From Pholis gunnellus (taxonomy: Eukaryota > Chordata > Actinopteri > Perciformes > Pholidae): a stretch of 64,000 nucleotides of DNA. The notes beneath the pieces were generated by a model that did not search any database, was not told the origin of the DNA, and saw nothing but the letters and a program-made list of their open reading frames with translations. The translations under genes were made by a program, and so were the position numbers. The stretch covers positions 25,450,710 to 25,514,709 of the forward strand of contig OU342804.1 of the NCBI GenBank assembly GCA_910591455.2, written 5' to 3'. Positions 12,917-25,830 of the stretch are shown here, in pieces. How positions within the stretch are numbered: position 1 is the first letter of the stretch; every line of letters starts with the position of its first letter.

Positions 12917-13796
12917 AGCAGTATGACTTAACTTAAGCCACCATGTTTGTCGCTTACAATGACTGAAGAAATCTTAAGCAATAGCTCATGACAGGCCATC
13001 GTAATTTGTGATTATAAAGGGGCGTAGTTCGCCCCGAAGCAAAGCACTGAAAGTGCAAATAAATTAGACATCATAGCAATGGTATTTGGGTGTTAGATCA
13101 TGGTTATGAACCAATCAGATCGCTTGATTTTAACTTTTTTTTAAATAAAAATCCAATATGTCAAGCATTTTATGGCTGCAAACACACCTACCTTGTGTGT
13201 TTTCTAATGTAGCCTGACTTATCTGGCATCTTTGGACACTTTGGAATCTCCACAAAAAAAGAATTGATAAAATAAATGAATAATTAGGTGTGTACTTATG
13301 AGTTAGTGGAACACACACACTGCATTTGGTTTCCACAGTTACGTTGTTGTTCCACCATCCGCCATTACTTTGTACAATCAAGTTAAAGGAAAAAAAAGAA
13401 CTTGACTATTGCCACTTTAAGCTCTAATAAATGTATTTAAAACAAAACAAAAGAAATCTGTTGATCAAGAATGGTTATTGTCTTTATAGAAAACTCCACT
13501 GTGCACCAATATAAATATGACTAAGAAGCAATTCTGAATCCAGGTACCAAGATCAGCTCTTCACCTACATTCAAAATGAAATGGACTAAAATAATTGCAA
13601 CAAATGTGGAACAGTAAAAATAATATTTGTGTAGATTGCTGTTAAATCTATGAAAAGGCAAAGTAATCAACATGGCTTCGATAATTCAGTCATCTTTTTC
13701 TGGCTGTTTCGAAAACACCATGACAAAAGAATTTGATTGGTGCAGATATAAATTGTCTATAAAGCAGTTGGCCTAAGTATAGCCCAAAGGATACAT

Positions 13797-13817
13797 TGTG
13801 TGTGTGTGTGTGTGTGT
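13797..13817. repeat. (TG)n microsatellite
   Basis: Ten to eleven uninterrupted TG units. Confidence 0.9.
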
Positions 13818-14530
13818 ACACTACTCAGTGACAGTGTGGTCATTACTTTTATGAAGCCTAAAGGTTGTACATGGAAAATTACTGGAATTACTTGTCAGCA
13901 TCCAGAAACTACTTTCCATGTAACACTTCTACACAGCTTACAGCCACAGATGCACCTCAGTAATGACTTTCTTTCACATGAATTCTAGGATTTTTCCTTC
14001 AAAAAATATTTGTTTCCCATATGCTGGGCCCTGAAAGTTTTTCTTCACTATTTTCATCTCAGGTCTGCCAGACTGCCAGATTGACACAAATGAGTGTGTG
14101 TTTGTGAGAGAAAGACGGGGAGAGAGAATGGGAGGTGGTAAGTCCCTTGCTTATACAGCAATCGCTGACCATCTTGAGCTTCTCTGACAGTGATCAAGTG
14201 TGGCTTACCAAGACAGCTTAGGTGATCGAGGTGTCCACAGTGGCAATTCATCATGCTATCAGGGAGCACGAAGATGACAAGTTGTGCCACTGCTTGAATC
14301 AATTTTCCACAATTTTCAACTGCAACTTGTCTCGTGGTTGAAATGCACTGTTCTCCATTATCACTTCTTTCTTTCTCTAAAGCGTTGAGTCAGTTAAGGA
14401 TGGAGCGATCCCTAAGAAAGCAATTATAAACAATATAAACAGTTCCAAACAATAGAGCAGGTGATGCCTCCGAGTCATGTGTTCATCAACTATCAGATGT
14501 CTCCCCGAGCTACTTGCCAACCACCCGACC

Positions 14531-14556
14531 ACACGCGCACACACACACACCACACA
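14531..14556. repeat. (CA)n microsatellite
   Basis: Alternating AC with one GCGC interruption and a CC junction. Confidence 0.85.
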
Positions 14557-15639
14557 ATCATATTTACAATCACCCAAAGTTTTCTATTCAACAGAATATC
14601 ACTGTGGGTGACGGCGCACCATTAACGCCATTAAAAGATCTAATCATCACTCAGCCACAGCAACAATACAATTGAAACATCAGCATGACATCAGCAATTA
14701 TTAACAATCATCTCTATGGAAAAGGAATGCCAGCTACAGAGTTCGGAGAAAGAGGAATAAAGCAGCTTAGGTAATATTAATAAAGGAGGGGAAACCATGA
14801 AAACGGATAGGCCAACAGGTCCCAGGTCAGAGAGTACGAGGATAGACAGAGCTAAAAGAAGGGAGAGTGAGAGTATTAGTGAGATGGCATGCAGGAAGTG
14901 CATCTCTGCATGTCCCGCAGGACTGCTCCTGTAGTCTGCCCCGGTTAAAGACACTACTGTAAAAGACAACAGAATCATTTATTGAACTAACATTAAAATT
15001 TAATACTAAATGGCACTCCCATGCTATTTCCTATTGTTGTTGTTTTTTTTTCAATTTAGTTGATAGCCTTTTATTGTTCCCTCGTTGCTTTTATTATCTG
15101 GGGGCATTGTGATATGTTTCCTATTTCTACCTCCCCCACTCCCTCATGCTGCCTCTCTCTCTCTTTCTTTCTCTCGTTCCTCCACCTGCTCTTGGCCTCC
15201 ATCTCTTTCTCTGAGCGTTTGACTTGCTCTTGTTTTCCCCCTTTCTGTGGCTTAACTAGCTGTATCATCCTCAAGAGATTTTGACATGATATTAAGTTAT
15301 AGTTACAAGGCAATACTGTGATGTGGTTCCTGGGGGAAATCTCTCCGATCTGGAGTACGCCATTTTTACTAAAGGAAGCAGGTGTCTGACTAGCCGAACC
15401 AAACAACGATATATTTAATTTTGAAAATGGATACATAGTACCACCTTCAAACCACCAGGGATTTTTACTCTGGGATGAGAGAATCTGCTTTTTCTCTCTC
15501 TCTCTCTTAGCCCAGGAGGATGTTAATTCATTGACAGAATGAGGTATGATTCCAGCACTGACAGGTGTAGGCATAAGCAGGTGCTGCCTTGTGATACTGT
15601 CATGAAATTTATGTCTCTCATCTCCCAGTGAGGGCCTTG

Positions 15640-16290
15640 TCTATACCAGCTGCCGCAACCTTGTGAGGAGAAAGCTAAGAGGTTTTAATTAGGAGTAAGA
15701 GTGTAATTAATTACACATTCATTTGAACGTCCCAGTACCTTCTGACTCCTCCCCCTGTCCCTCCTTGTCAATGCTGTATAATTTTAAGTAGCCATGAATT
15801 TACTCCGTTGCCTACCGGGAGAAGGAAAGCAAATTTGTTAATTTGATGAATCACACTCTTAAGTCCCTTCTTGCCACCCCTCCACCCGTCTCCCAGATCG
15901 TTCAGCACACTTTCATCTTTGATCTAGGACCCCCCATGGGCAGTCATGTTTGAAAAGGCGGACCCCTGACAGCCCTTTCAGGGGGCCGGGATTTAAGTGA
16001 GATGGGAGTGTATGCAGCAGATTAGTCTCTTAAACGACTTGGGGAACAATGAGCAGGGAAATTTCTTATGAAAAGCACCTAGGTTCATTACTCTAACTAA
16101 TTTAATTTTTCCCTTTTGTACAAACGAATTGATGAGGTCATAACTCAGTGCGGAAACCGGAGACAGAGGCTGTTGCTGCCGACAATGTGATAAAGACATG
16201 TAATATGCTTAAGTTCCCCAGATTTATCCTTCAGAGAGGAAACTTTAATATCCCCATATTATAAAGACAGGCTTTATTAATATGCATTCA
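15640..16290. promoter_or_regulatory. Candidate conserved non-coding element with homeodomain-type sites
   Basis: This stretch has no repeat character, low simple-sequence content and balanced composition. It holds clustered homeodomain core sites: TAATTA at 15686-15691 and an overlapping pair in TAATTAATTA at 15704-15713. Another TAATTT cluster lies near 16100. A small hairpin with CCCCTGA/TCAGGGG arms sits at 15963-15984. Blocks of this kind near developmental genes in vertebrates are often enhancers, but conservation cannot be seen here and chance AT-rich sites are common. This is an inference only. Confidence 0.25.
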
Positions 16291-16404
16291 TAGGTACAAT
16301 ATATAGCTTTGCTGTATTATTAATGTCCATTCAATCAGCAAGAGCAGGCAGAGGGTGATCCCAATCCTCAGTTGGAAAGAACATTTTTAGGAGTGTATTG
16401 TTAA

Positions 16405-16580
16405 TGGTAGTTAACCCTGTCGCCTAACGGCAAGAAGGTCCTGCGTTGAAATAAGCCAGCTAGCTAGATCCTGTGTGGGGAGTTTGCATGTTTGCCACGT
16501 CATGAAATATCCCTTTTCAATTGCATGCTGGGATAGGCTCCAGCTCCTCAAGATCCTGAGCAGGTTAAGCAGCTTTACCG
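16405..16580 (+). mobile_element. Degenerate fish SINE-like repeat
   Basis: Two modules of a very common fish dispersed repeat are visible in order. GTGGGGAGTTTGCATGTTT lies at about 16477-16495 and GCTGGGATAGGCTCCAGCTC at about 16527-16546, the latter followed by GATCCTGAGCAGGTTAAGC. The bases between them, which usually hold the rest of the body, are shortened. The upstream GTCGCCTAACGGCAAGAAGG probably belongs to the same unit. It is non-coding and eroded. Confidence 0.6.
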
Positions 16581-16689
16581 AACAGATCTGTGATGTTCTG
16601 GCTCTGTGTCCAGAAGCCTTTTGACTCTCTGTTAAGATTGAGCTTTTAAGAGATTCTCAGTTTAAAGACTATCTTTTTATATTGTTTGC

Positions 16690-17655
16690 TTGTATTGGCC
16701 TTCAGTAAGGTTTTTCCCTTGTTTCATTCATTCAGTTTCCTGTTGTATTTTGTCATGTTTTGCTTTACTCCTGTGTTTCCTGCCTTTATGATTAGGCTCG
16801 TTCGAGATGAACTGCGTCTCGCCTCGAAAGTAGACGAGAGCAGGCGGCAGCAAAATACAATGTGGTCAAGTCGGACAGTTTTCAGCCGCCTTCAAAGAAT
16901 AAACAGGAAGTCAAAGAAACAGTTACTTCCTGTTAGATCCGATCTGTAGGCTAATTGTAGTTTGCAGACCATGTTCAGGTTTGTAAATATATATTTATGT
17001 GCAAATGTGTGTGTATCTGTATTGTATGTTATTATTTGTTATTTTGTCTGTGAAACACTTTGATGCTCGTTTTGATATTAAACCTTCGTCGCACAACATA
17101 CGACTAATATCCAACAAACTAGCGAGTGTATTACAATTACCAAGAAAAATATGATTTTCTTGTCAAATCTAAGAGACAATCAGCTTTTTGATATGGCTGA
17201 TCAAGCCAGTCGTCTCCCATCATGCCCTGGGTCAGCAGTCGGTTGTGAGCAACTGCGGCGCCTGGCTCTGAAAACTGCAGCTGTCTCGCTCTTGTGAGGT
17301 TATCGTTGACCACGTGTGCATGAAGTCAGAGCAAGTCGGGATCAAGTCAGACACAAATCTAACCGGCACGCATTGTGCGGCGATCGCCGGTGATCGATTC
17401 TGCGCAGGACTGGCTCATCTCGAACGAGCCCATTGTCTGCCCCTTCCTGATTTGTTCCACCAGTGTGTAAGCACCCAGCTTTTTATAAGCAACCGTTTTC
17501 CCTCTTTTAGTGTCAGGCCATCTGCTTTTGTTCCCAATGTCAAGCGGTCAGTCCTGGTGTTATGGGATCTTCTTCAGTTTCTGGTTTGTTTTTGGACACT
17601 CTACGCTGTCATTTTATTTTCATTAAATCATTGAACTCCTCCTGTCTCCCCACAG
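16690..17655 (+). mobile_element. Retrotransposon 3'-tail-like repeat, split by a DNA element
   Basis: The two flanks of the inserted element (16690-16794 and 17431-17655) read as one T-rich, phrase-like tail: TTTCCTGTTGTATTTTGTCA, then TGATTTGTTCCACCAGTGTG, then CATTAAATCATTGAACTCC. This style is typical of fish LINE 3' untranslated regions ending in a short polyadenylation-like stretch. I cannot name the family with confidence. The middle (16795-17430) is a later insertion. Confidence 0.45.
16795..17430. mobile_element. Non-autonomous DNA transposon with inverted ends (ISL2EU-like)
   Basis: The left end reads GGCTCGTTCGAGATGA at 16795-16810 and the right end carries its exact inverse, TCATCTCGAACGAGCC, at 17415-17430. 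Subterminal CTGCGTCTCGCC and CTGCGCAGGACTGG are also related. The element is 636 bp with no transposase frame, so it would be mobilised in trans. If one or two more bases are included at each end, AT or ATT flanks both sides, which would fit the very short target duplications known for ISL2EU-type elements, but the duplication is weak. An inner 106-codon frame (17314-17634) crosses the right boundary and is not a gene. Confidence 0.75.
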
Positions 17656-20028
17656 TATTTATTTTTTACCTGCTTTCCGAAGATTGTGACTGAAGATCAA
17701 TCTTTTTATGTACACATGCTACAACCTTGATAGAAAGATTCTACAGTACACTAAGGAGATACTGAGCCTCAAAGCATGATAACCTGAAAGGGATAATACT
17801 TCATGTAGTTACATCTTCCTTAATAGCTCATCAGTGCATTAAAATAATGGCACTCTCTTAGAAAAATATAAAACTCCTTGTATGGTTAGACGTTGCAACT
17901 TTCAAGAGGTCTCAATCAGAAATGGAGTCTGCTCTTGCTGGGAGCCAACACAGATACCATGATGCTGAAGGCTCAGCCCGTATTGCTGTTGTCGGCGGGT
18001 TGTGGGCCAGCTCATTCTTTTTTCCCTATGTGCTGTGTCAAACTACCGCCATTTAGTAGCTAGTCTTTTTCATACCTTGGGTCCTTGTTACCCCATCTCC
18101 AGTAAGGTCTTAGCTTGAGTCTGACTTTCAGTGGGTTATTGAATTGGTAACACTTGTCCCCTGTTGAGCAAGAGAGGAGAATTAAACAAGGCATTGCAGC
18201 TACTGTAGTCCGCATACCTCAGATCAACCTACCCATAGCTCATCAGTAAGCAAAGGGATGCTGGTGGGACAAACCAATTCCCCTAATTCTTCTTCTATTC
18301 ATGATCAGACGTATGTTTATCCTTGAACAATCAGTATTAATCTCTAGGCATCTTTGATTCTTTTGCAATGCTTTATAGACTCAAACTCGTGTGTGTTGCT
18401 TCCTGTATGCGCACTACTCTTTGACACTCCCCTGGAGGCCAGTACGCTGATGTACATCTCATCTACATAGCTTCATCTCCATCATTTTTTCCTTGTGTTT
18501 GCAAATGTGCTGATGTCACCTAGAGACAAACTAGGTCCATGTTACTAATTGCTAAAGTTCCTATGGTAATCCTCATGTTGACTGGTCCATCAAGTACACT
18601 TCTCCTCTTGGTTCAGTTGCTGTACACCTAAATCATTTTTAGACTTCTTATTGCTCTGTTTAACCTGGAATATGGATTTGATGGAGAATTACTTGGCTAT
18701 GCTTAGGCAATACAATTATTTTGTTAGGTTTAGTAAAACATCATGGTTTGGCTTAAGTCTGTGACTTTATTTAAGCTAAAATGTAAATTGATATAAATCA
18801 ATGGACAACAACAGCGGTCTCCATGGGTGAAGGTCCTGTGTTTGTCCATGTGCGCACTTCCGCAGACTTTGATTACAAACTAATTTGTGATAAGTCAAAA
18901 TCAAATGTAATCAGTTAAATATATGACCACAAATATTACTTTTCCACTGACATCCTGCTAAGTATTTCCTTGGGGTGGTGCATAGTCACTAGCTGGCACA
19001 GAAAAGAAAGATGTGACAAAATTCATTGAGAAGATTTTGGTTGCTCGATTAATCTGACTCAATCAGACGCAAGGCTTTGTGGGTCTGGATGATTGTACAT
19101 AGAACCAAAGTCACAAAGACACAAGCCTGATGTCCATTCGCATGCAATATTTACAGGATCAACAGTTTGATGAATTTATGTGATTATGCATTGATTACTG
19201 ACATAATTAGAACAAAAATAAGCAAGGTACAGTTTTTTTTTTTTTTTTATAAGTAAATAAAGTTCTGACAAAATTTAAATTACAGAATTATTTACAAAGA
19301 TGACAATGATGGCAAGGTTGAGGTGCTCAGGAAAAAGTTCCAAAGCTAAAGATAGATACAATATTGAGGGAAGGCAACCAATTGTTTTGTGAATTGCCCT
19401 TCCTTCAAGAAGTGGCAGCACATATAACTCAGGTAACACTAAAGTGTAGATTTGGCCCCTCAAGTGCTGATGTATAACGAGCCAACATTCGACCGAACAA
19501 GTCACGGCAGGGTATGTTTGTTTACTTATGGATACAATTTTACAAATGCACTCGCTCGTTGCTAAGTGCATCTAACATTCAATACAGCAACCCAAATGTA
19601 GGGTACTACAGCACTGGATGAGATAGCCAATCAGAGCACAGGTGCTTTTACTGTGCCAGTTTCCGTGTTTGGTCTCCATCTAATTATTGATTGAGAGCTT
19701 TCCAACATATTACACCAACAAGGCACATTTATTTAATGCCAAAAAGTTACACATTCATTCAAGCGGCAGCTTTAACAGTGAAATATGTGTTTGTTGTCCA
19801 GTAACAAATATGATATCACTTCATAATAGATTAGATAGACTATGTGCTAATTTATTTATCAATTACAATATGATATATTTGGAAATTGTCCCCATTTGAC
19901 ATTTTTTTAAACGTATCAACAACATTATCACATTATTTATCTAAAATAAAATGCCAATAAATCATAAACAACAGAACACTATGTTTTAGCTTAAAGGACA
20001 CTCAACTCATAGGCCACATAGCAACTAC
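17656..20028. other. Unique non-coding sequence
   Basis: No gene or element recognised. It includes a T-run at 19233-19248 that could be the tail of an unrecognised reverse-oriented insertion. The minus-strand frame at 19275-19571 (98 codons) shows no domain. Confidence 0.5.
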
Positions 20029-20140
20029 AACAATAATAATAATAATAACAACAATAATACACCATATTTGTATAGCACCTTTCATACAAGAATTGCAGCA
20101 CAAACTGCTTTACCATACAGGAAGACAGACACACTAGAAT
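20029..20140 (-). mobile_element. LINE tail (L2/Rex1-clade type) with (AAT)n end, reverse orientation
   Basis: An (AAT/AAC)n run at 20031-20059 is followed by ATATTTGTATAGCACCTTTC, ATACAAGAATTGCAGC and AAACTGCTTTACC. Read on the minus strand, this is the familiar 3' end of fish L2/Rex1-clade LINEs ('...GTGCTATACAAATA' plus a short tandem tail). Only the last roughly 80 bp of the element remain. Confidence 0.65.
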
Positions 20141-23100
20141 GAACATTAGAAAAAAAACATTGTTCAACGTAAATCCCGAAAGTTTAACCTATATAGGTGT
20201 CAATACATACTCAAAAATTTCATTTGATTCTACTGTATTCTCATTCGTATACTCATTTTGAAAGTGTCATATTCACTAGACTAATTGTTTCATTATGAAG
20301 TTTGGTGCTTCACATTAAAGGTGACTGCTCTTTTACAGTAATGCTGGAAAGAGAAGCGTGTGCAAACTGAAGCTTTGGAACTTTTTCACTCCAACACTGA
20401 ACTTGATATAATTATGCAGTGCTCATATAACAAGGTTTAAATTGATAGTTTACCTTTTCAAATATTTGTTTTCAACAAAACTGACAATGTAATGATATTT
20501 CATAGATATAAATCTCCTTCCAAACTCAAAGGTTAAGATGAGAGATTGCTCACTTACACATATTTGCTTTTTTTGTTTTAGCTTGTTCATTGTAAATCAC
20601 TGTTTTTTTAAAAGACAATATGTGGTTACCACTGTTTGTTGAAGCCAGGGTGTAGAAAACATACAGGACAGCAGCCACAAAATGAAGTAATCGGCATATG
20701 GTAGCTCCATTCTCTCTGTAATTCTTTCTTTTTCTCCCTAATCATCTTCATGCTCCCTCTTTTTCACATTTGAAATTCATCTTTTCCAGCTCCCCCTGGC
20801 CCTTGTCTCTTTCTTTTGTCTCTCTCCCTTAATTTCCTCTCAACCTTTTCTGTATCTGTTGCTACGGTTGGTGTCGCCTCCTGCCCAATACGAGCTCTCA
20901 GCGGGAAACAGGCATTACATTGATCAGAGGGATGCCATGCACAGCAAAGTAATTCCTCCATTTTTTTCTTGAGTTTCTTTTTCCAGGTTAAGAACTTTAA
21001 AGATATGAGTGAGGAGTCCCCAAAATGAAAGTTCATGATCTTTCAGAGGGCGTGCAAAAGACACTAACATGGCAATATTCTTGACTGTGCAATCTGTATG
21101 CAATTTCATATTAGCTTTGTGCTTGAAATAAATCTTTTCAACAATCGGAATACTTTACGCACCTTCAATGTATTTTTAACTGTACACACCTACTAGTTTA
21201 CAACATTGTATTGTTATAAAGAATATCATTAAGCAGCAGTTGGTTTCGAAGCGGCAACATTGCTGATGGCACCTCCATTAGATAATATAGCGCCTAATTG
21301 TTTTAGCTCTCAGACCGCTACCACCCCTGTTACTGCATTGCTTTATGTTGATGGCACACATGTTTGATTGTAATGGAAGTCATTTTGTTTGAAAAATATG
21401 ACATCATGGCTCAAAGGAAGCTGCAGCAATTGTCAGTGTGCATGTTTTGGTTTGCACACACACTTGTAAACAGATTGAATTTTCTCTAGTAGCCTGTCAT
21501 TGTGGAGAAAGGGTCTCTACATGAGTGAGCATGGTCACATTTGGAAAGGCAGGCTGAAAACAACAAATAGCCTCTGCATTTCAGTAACTACTTTTTAGCA
21601 CTATGGCTTTTGCGAGGTGGTTTGTAATGAAGTATTTCATTGTTTGGGGGTCAACCTGAGGGCTTTGAAGCTGCTCAGAAGAGCACAAGTTTACATTGAC
21701 TGGCAGTGATTTGCAAATATTTGTAGAAGTTTGATTATCCCATTCATAAAAAAAAACATTCTTCCTTTGTGTGTGGTCCTGGTCAAGGTGAACGATCAAA
21801 GGTGCTTTGTTGTTGTCCGCAAGACAATTTAAAGTGCATTTCATAGAATTATCAAGTGCATTTAGGTGGCATGAGCAAGTGATGTCATATACTCATTTCG
21901 TGGTGCGTTTGTTTCTGCGTATATCTGTTTCACTGCTGTTGTCAACAGATTGTAGATTACTATTTGTTGACCTAGTCCAACTGGTTATTAGTTGTATTTT
22001 GATTGTGCATCACTACCATAACAAGAAACAAAATTACAATGAGAAATGAGCTCTGTGTATCAAGTTATTATGTAGATCAGTCAGCCTTGACTGTTTGTTG
22101 ATGCAGCTAAATCTTAAAAAAAATATTGAATCTTCATTTACATTTTGCATATGATTGATAATTGTTGACAAGTTATTGTTTGCATATTTCAACTTGCCTT
22201 CTGTTATCTAGTTCTCCTTCATGAAAACAGATATTTATCCACAGTTTATATCTTGTTCAAAACTAGAGTGTCTATTTACTCAATCCAAACATCAGTGAAT
22301 ATGAGGCACAGAGAATTTTAGGTCAAATTTTATGTGCACCACACCACATTCCTTGGAGATTTCTCACTGGAAATGTACCAGTGACAGAAGTAATACTGTT
22401 TCCAACACTTCATTATTTTATTATTATCATTATCATTATTATAAGTACAGCCTACCAAAGCCCTAGGATACAAAAAACAACCTGTATAAAAATGAAGTAC
22501 ATTTCAACTAGTCTAGCCTATTTACTGTGGTGTTTTCATATGACAATAAAACACAACACATTCTAACTGATTTATATTCTTGGTACAGCTATCTAGAAGA
22601 AAGCTAATTGATACCAGGATGTCGGCATATACATACTGCTAATGCTCTCAATCACAGATAACTTTACACACCTGAGAATAGTTCTGTTTGCTGTAGCATG
22701 CAAGGTGCCAGATAGATGACAAATGTTGCAATGGGCAATACAGGTCAGCTGTATCTGAGCGTAACTGGGGCAAGGGCTTTACTGTGTCAGCCTAGTTTGA
22801 GACTGTCACATTCACTGCATGGGGGACAGTCCCAGATGCTTCTCATAGAAAAGCCGAGTAAAGTGGCTGGGCACTGCTCTTATTCACAGGTGGGGGAGTT
22901 AACCAGGTGTGCATTTGCTGAACAAACAAGTTAGCCCGAGACCTTGAAGCTCTTTGTTGTACCTTTCTCTAATTTAACTTACACTATTGTTTCATTTAAC
23001 GTGCATTTCAGTTTTCAGTTTAAATGTCAATAGTATCTAGTGCGTCATTTTGCATCTATATGGTCAAAAGTAATTGTTTTGTGGCACAAGTGAAACATCC

Positions 23101-25250
23101 TTTGTTTAGAGGATTTCTTGAACATATCACGGTCAATTTTCAAGCTGTATATTGGTTAGCCAGGTGTCAGTTGTGGGTATTAGCCAATCGGTGACCTCCT
23201 AAATGGGTTGGACAAATAACGTGACCGAGTAACAGACTGACTGGGTAACAAGTTATGAACCCAATGACCTATATCTGCAGCTCTGTCAAGTAAAGTTCTT
23301 TATTTCAGTTTCTAGATTAAGTAAAAAGCCAGGTGTTTTGGATTGTTTTGTAATCCTGTAAAATGGGATAGTGAGCCTTGTTGGGAGCTGTTTTCCGACA
23401 GTAATTTAAGCTCATGCAAGCATGCAAGCGTCATAACCGCACACTGTAAATAGGGTCGCACCGAAGCCCTGAACGGTTTCTAGCTAGCTAAACCTTAGCT
23501 GTCACCCTCACAAGAGCATGTGTGGGAAACACATTTTGCACCAACTTGCTCAGTGAGTATGGTCACTACATGCAAACTGAATTCATATGGACATTTATGA
23601 ATGCATTTATTAGCGTTTGTGGATTTCTAGACAGGATGCCAGTTGACCGCTCACACAGGCGCACAAAGCCCCAAAACTTTCATCTACAACTATTTGCATA
23701 ACCGAGGCCAACAGCCCTATTTTCGTGAGTACTGACTTAACTATACAGTAAGCTAATCAGGCCTCTGTGCACCTTAGAGGAGAATTATCTATTTGCTGTT
23801 ATTGAAGATGCATCCTATGGTTACAAGAGTTGGTGACAATTACAGTTGTACAGTGGATGTTTTTTCCCCCCAGTTGTCCACAAGGGGCAGCATTGAGCCC
23901 ACTTGAAATCAAACATTGAAAAGCCATCTACAGTACAGTGTATGAGTCTGTTTATGGTTGTGGAATTTGTGCTGTTATTAATTTTAATGTTGTTGTCCCT
24001 AGAAATTTCAAAGTAGGATGTGACAGGAACTAAGAGAAGAGGTTACGCAACAGTGGTCCTGAAGTGGACTCGTACTAGTAGTGTAGCACATTAACATGGT
24101 CTGTGCCTCAATCCTTTCGGTGTTTCTAGAGGCCTTCCGCTGTATGGAAGTATTCATATTATCATTGACGCAGATTACTGATATAAAAGTCCTCTTTGTG
24201 CAGTTACGACCAGTATTTGCCAAATATGACCTGCATATGGATCTGTGCAAAGGCCTCACTCCGTTTATAAAAAGGAGATCGCAAACATGCGCAATACTGA
24301 GCGTAGAACTATATTTTGTATTTCCTGTCCCAGCACCTGCTGCATGAAAAAACTTAATTTACCTTCACACAGGTAATTTGCTCCCCATATCTATTCACTT
24401 TATTTACGATTTGTTGTACTAATTAATTTGTCTTTTCTTCTGGCCTAAAAGGCAACACCATTTGCTCAGCTGTGCTTTGTAATTAACATCCAGGCTCATC
24501 CACCAGACTGTGTGCCCGGACCTTTGTCACGGGCCACGCTTGCAGTGGTGTATTTGAAAGCACAGGCATGGAGCAGCTTCATCTGCTGGGAAAAGCCAGA
24601 TCAAATGACGGATTCAGATTTGCCAAAGTCATTAGTTTCACATGCTGGCAGTGGAAGTCCTTGTGGCTACTGAATGAAAAATGTTTTCAATCAAAGATTT
24701 GAATTCTTATTCAATCATCACAACCGCCATTGGGGAACCAGGCAGGACACAATTGTGTTTGGCAGAAAAATATTTGGTTCTTATGTATCATTTCAGTCCG
24801 TCAAATAAAGCAAACTTGTGCTGCGGTGTGATGAAATAAGAATGGATTGAGTTTTGGCAGTGTGTACTGCTCTTCACTTTGCCGTGAACACATTTCTATC
24901 CTGGCATCCAGCTAATCCGGTGATGTCTGTCATGAAAGATGCAAATGTCAAACAGTCACTCGGATATTCAAACAAATATTGCAGACTAGGGATTAACTGG
25001 TAGGATTTTGGGGAATTTGGAGGGATTCATGAGGGTAAATCTATGTAGGGGCTGGCATTTTAATAGCTCTACAGAGTGGAGTAACATTATGTGTGAAGTA
25101 CTTATGTTCTTGTGGACCTGTGCTGACATTTTTATGGAGCCAATTTAGGGCCAAAATGTTTAATAGTAAGGAAAAGGCTAGATCAAGACTGCTGTAACCC
25201 CATTTGTTGTTGTGTAAACCTCCTATAACCTGCAAACTAGATTCCTAATT
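20141..25250. other. Unique non-coding sequence
   Basis: About 5 kb with no recognisable gene. Open frames are all under 95 codons. An (ATT/ATC)n tract lies at 22411-22441. The block 24440-24680 is GC-balanced and free of repeats and might be conserved non-coding DNA, but nothing in the sequence proves that. Confidence 0.5.
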
Positions 25251-25439
25251 ACTAGAAATGACAGACTTCTCCTTCAGAGAGTTGTCTTCGCTTAGATGGC
25301 CTTTGTGCACCTTCGTACAGGGGAGTTGTCTTTAGTATGGAAGGTCATTCTTTACCTTGGGAAGATTGTGTGACAAAAATTCTCAACTCAGTGGTCCAGT
25401 AACAATCATTTCAATGGCTTCTCATGGTCTTCATCATGT

Positions 25440-25830
25440 GTTTTTAAGATAGACTCTTGCTACTTCGGACTCTTGCTACTTTGATCCTTCCCAAGTTGAT
25501 GCTGTGACCAGTTTTAATCTGGTGTTCACAGACAGTTTTCTGCTTCAAGAGTTCATTCAGTCTCCAGAGTCCTTGCCATTTCCCCAATGTAGTGTTCCTC
25601 TCAGCTGTTGCAGGTGATGTCATACACTACTTTAATACTTCTTATCTCCAGGCTGGTCTGGTCTTTAGGTCTCACTAGCAGAGATCTTAAAGTGTGGAAT
25701 GGTTTGTAGTGGCTCATTATGTGGTCCAACAGCTCAGCTAGAGTCCCACTGGGACGGACATTGGAGTTAGTGTTCTTCCCGATCTTAAATCTGTATCTTA
25801 TCATCCACTCATTGTGGTAATTGGCCCATA
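25440..25830 (-). pseudogene. Penelope-like retroelement, C-terminal GIY-YIG endonuclease relic
   Basis: The minus-strand frame 25804-25601 contains LRSLLVRPKDQTSLE and then KVVYDITCNS. This matches the linker just before the GIY-YIG endonuclease of Penelope-like elements ('VVY.I.C..C...YIGET'). The frame breaks at a stop (TGA) exactly where the second Cys is expected. It resumes as EEHYIGEMARTLETE, giving the YIG half of the motif and the following RTL. After a frameshift near 25560 the next recognisable part is VCEHQIKTGHSIN at about 25530-25490, the conserved EH...TGH segment. In the family this nuclease nicks target DNA to prime reverse transcription. Here there are at least two breaks plus a 16-base tandem duplication (25452-25483), so it is dead. 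The reverse transcriptase is not present upstream. Confidence 0.65.

Larger units (their letters stand above)
12917..15639. other. Unique non-coding sequence with short microsatellites
   Basis: No gene recognised. It contains (TG)n at 13797-13817, (CA)n at 14531-14556 and a CT-rich tract at 15151-15176. The 167-codon minus-strand frame at 15071-15574 reads through that CT-rich tract and is Lys/Glu/Arg-rich as a result, so I do not call it a gene. Confidence 0.5.

Noticed and set aside
15071..15574. 167-codon minus-strand frame, long for this window
   Set aside because: Reads across a CT-rich tract, giving Lys/Glu/Arg low complexity; no domain.
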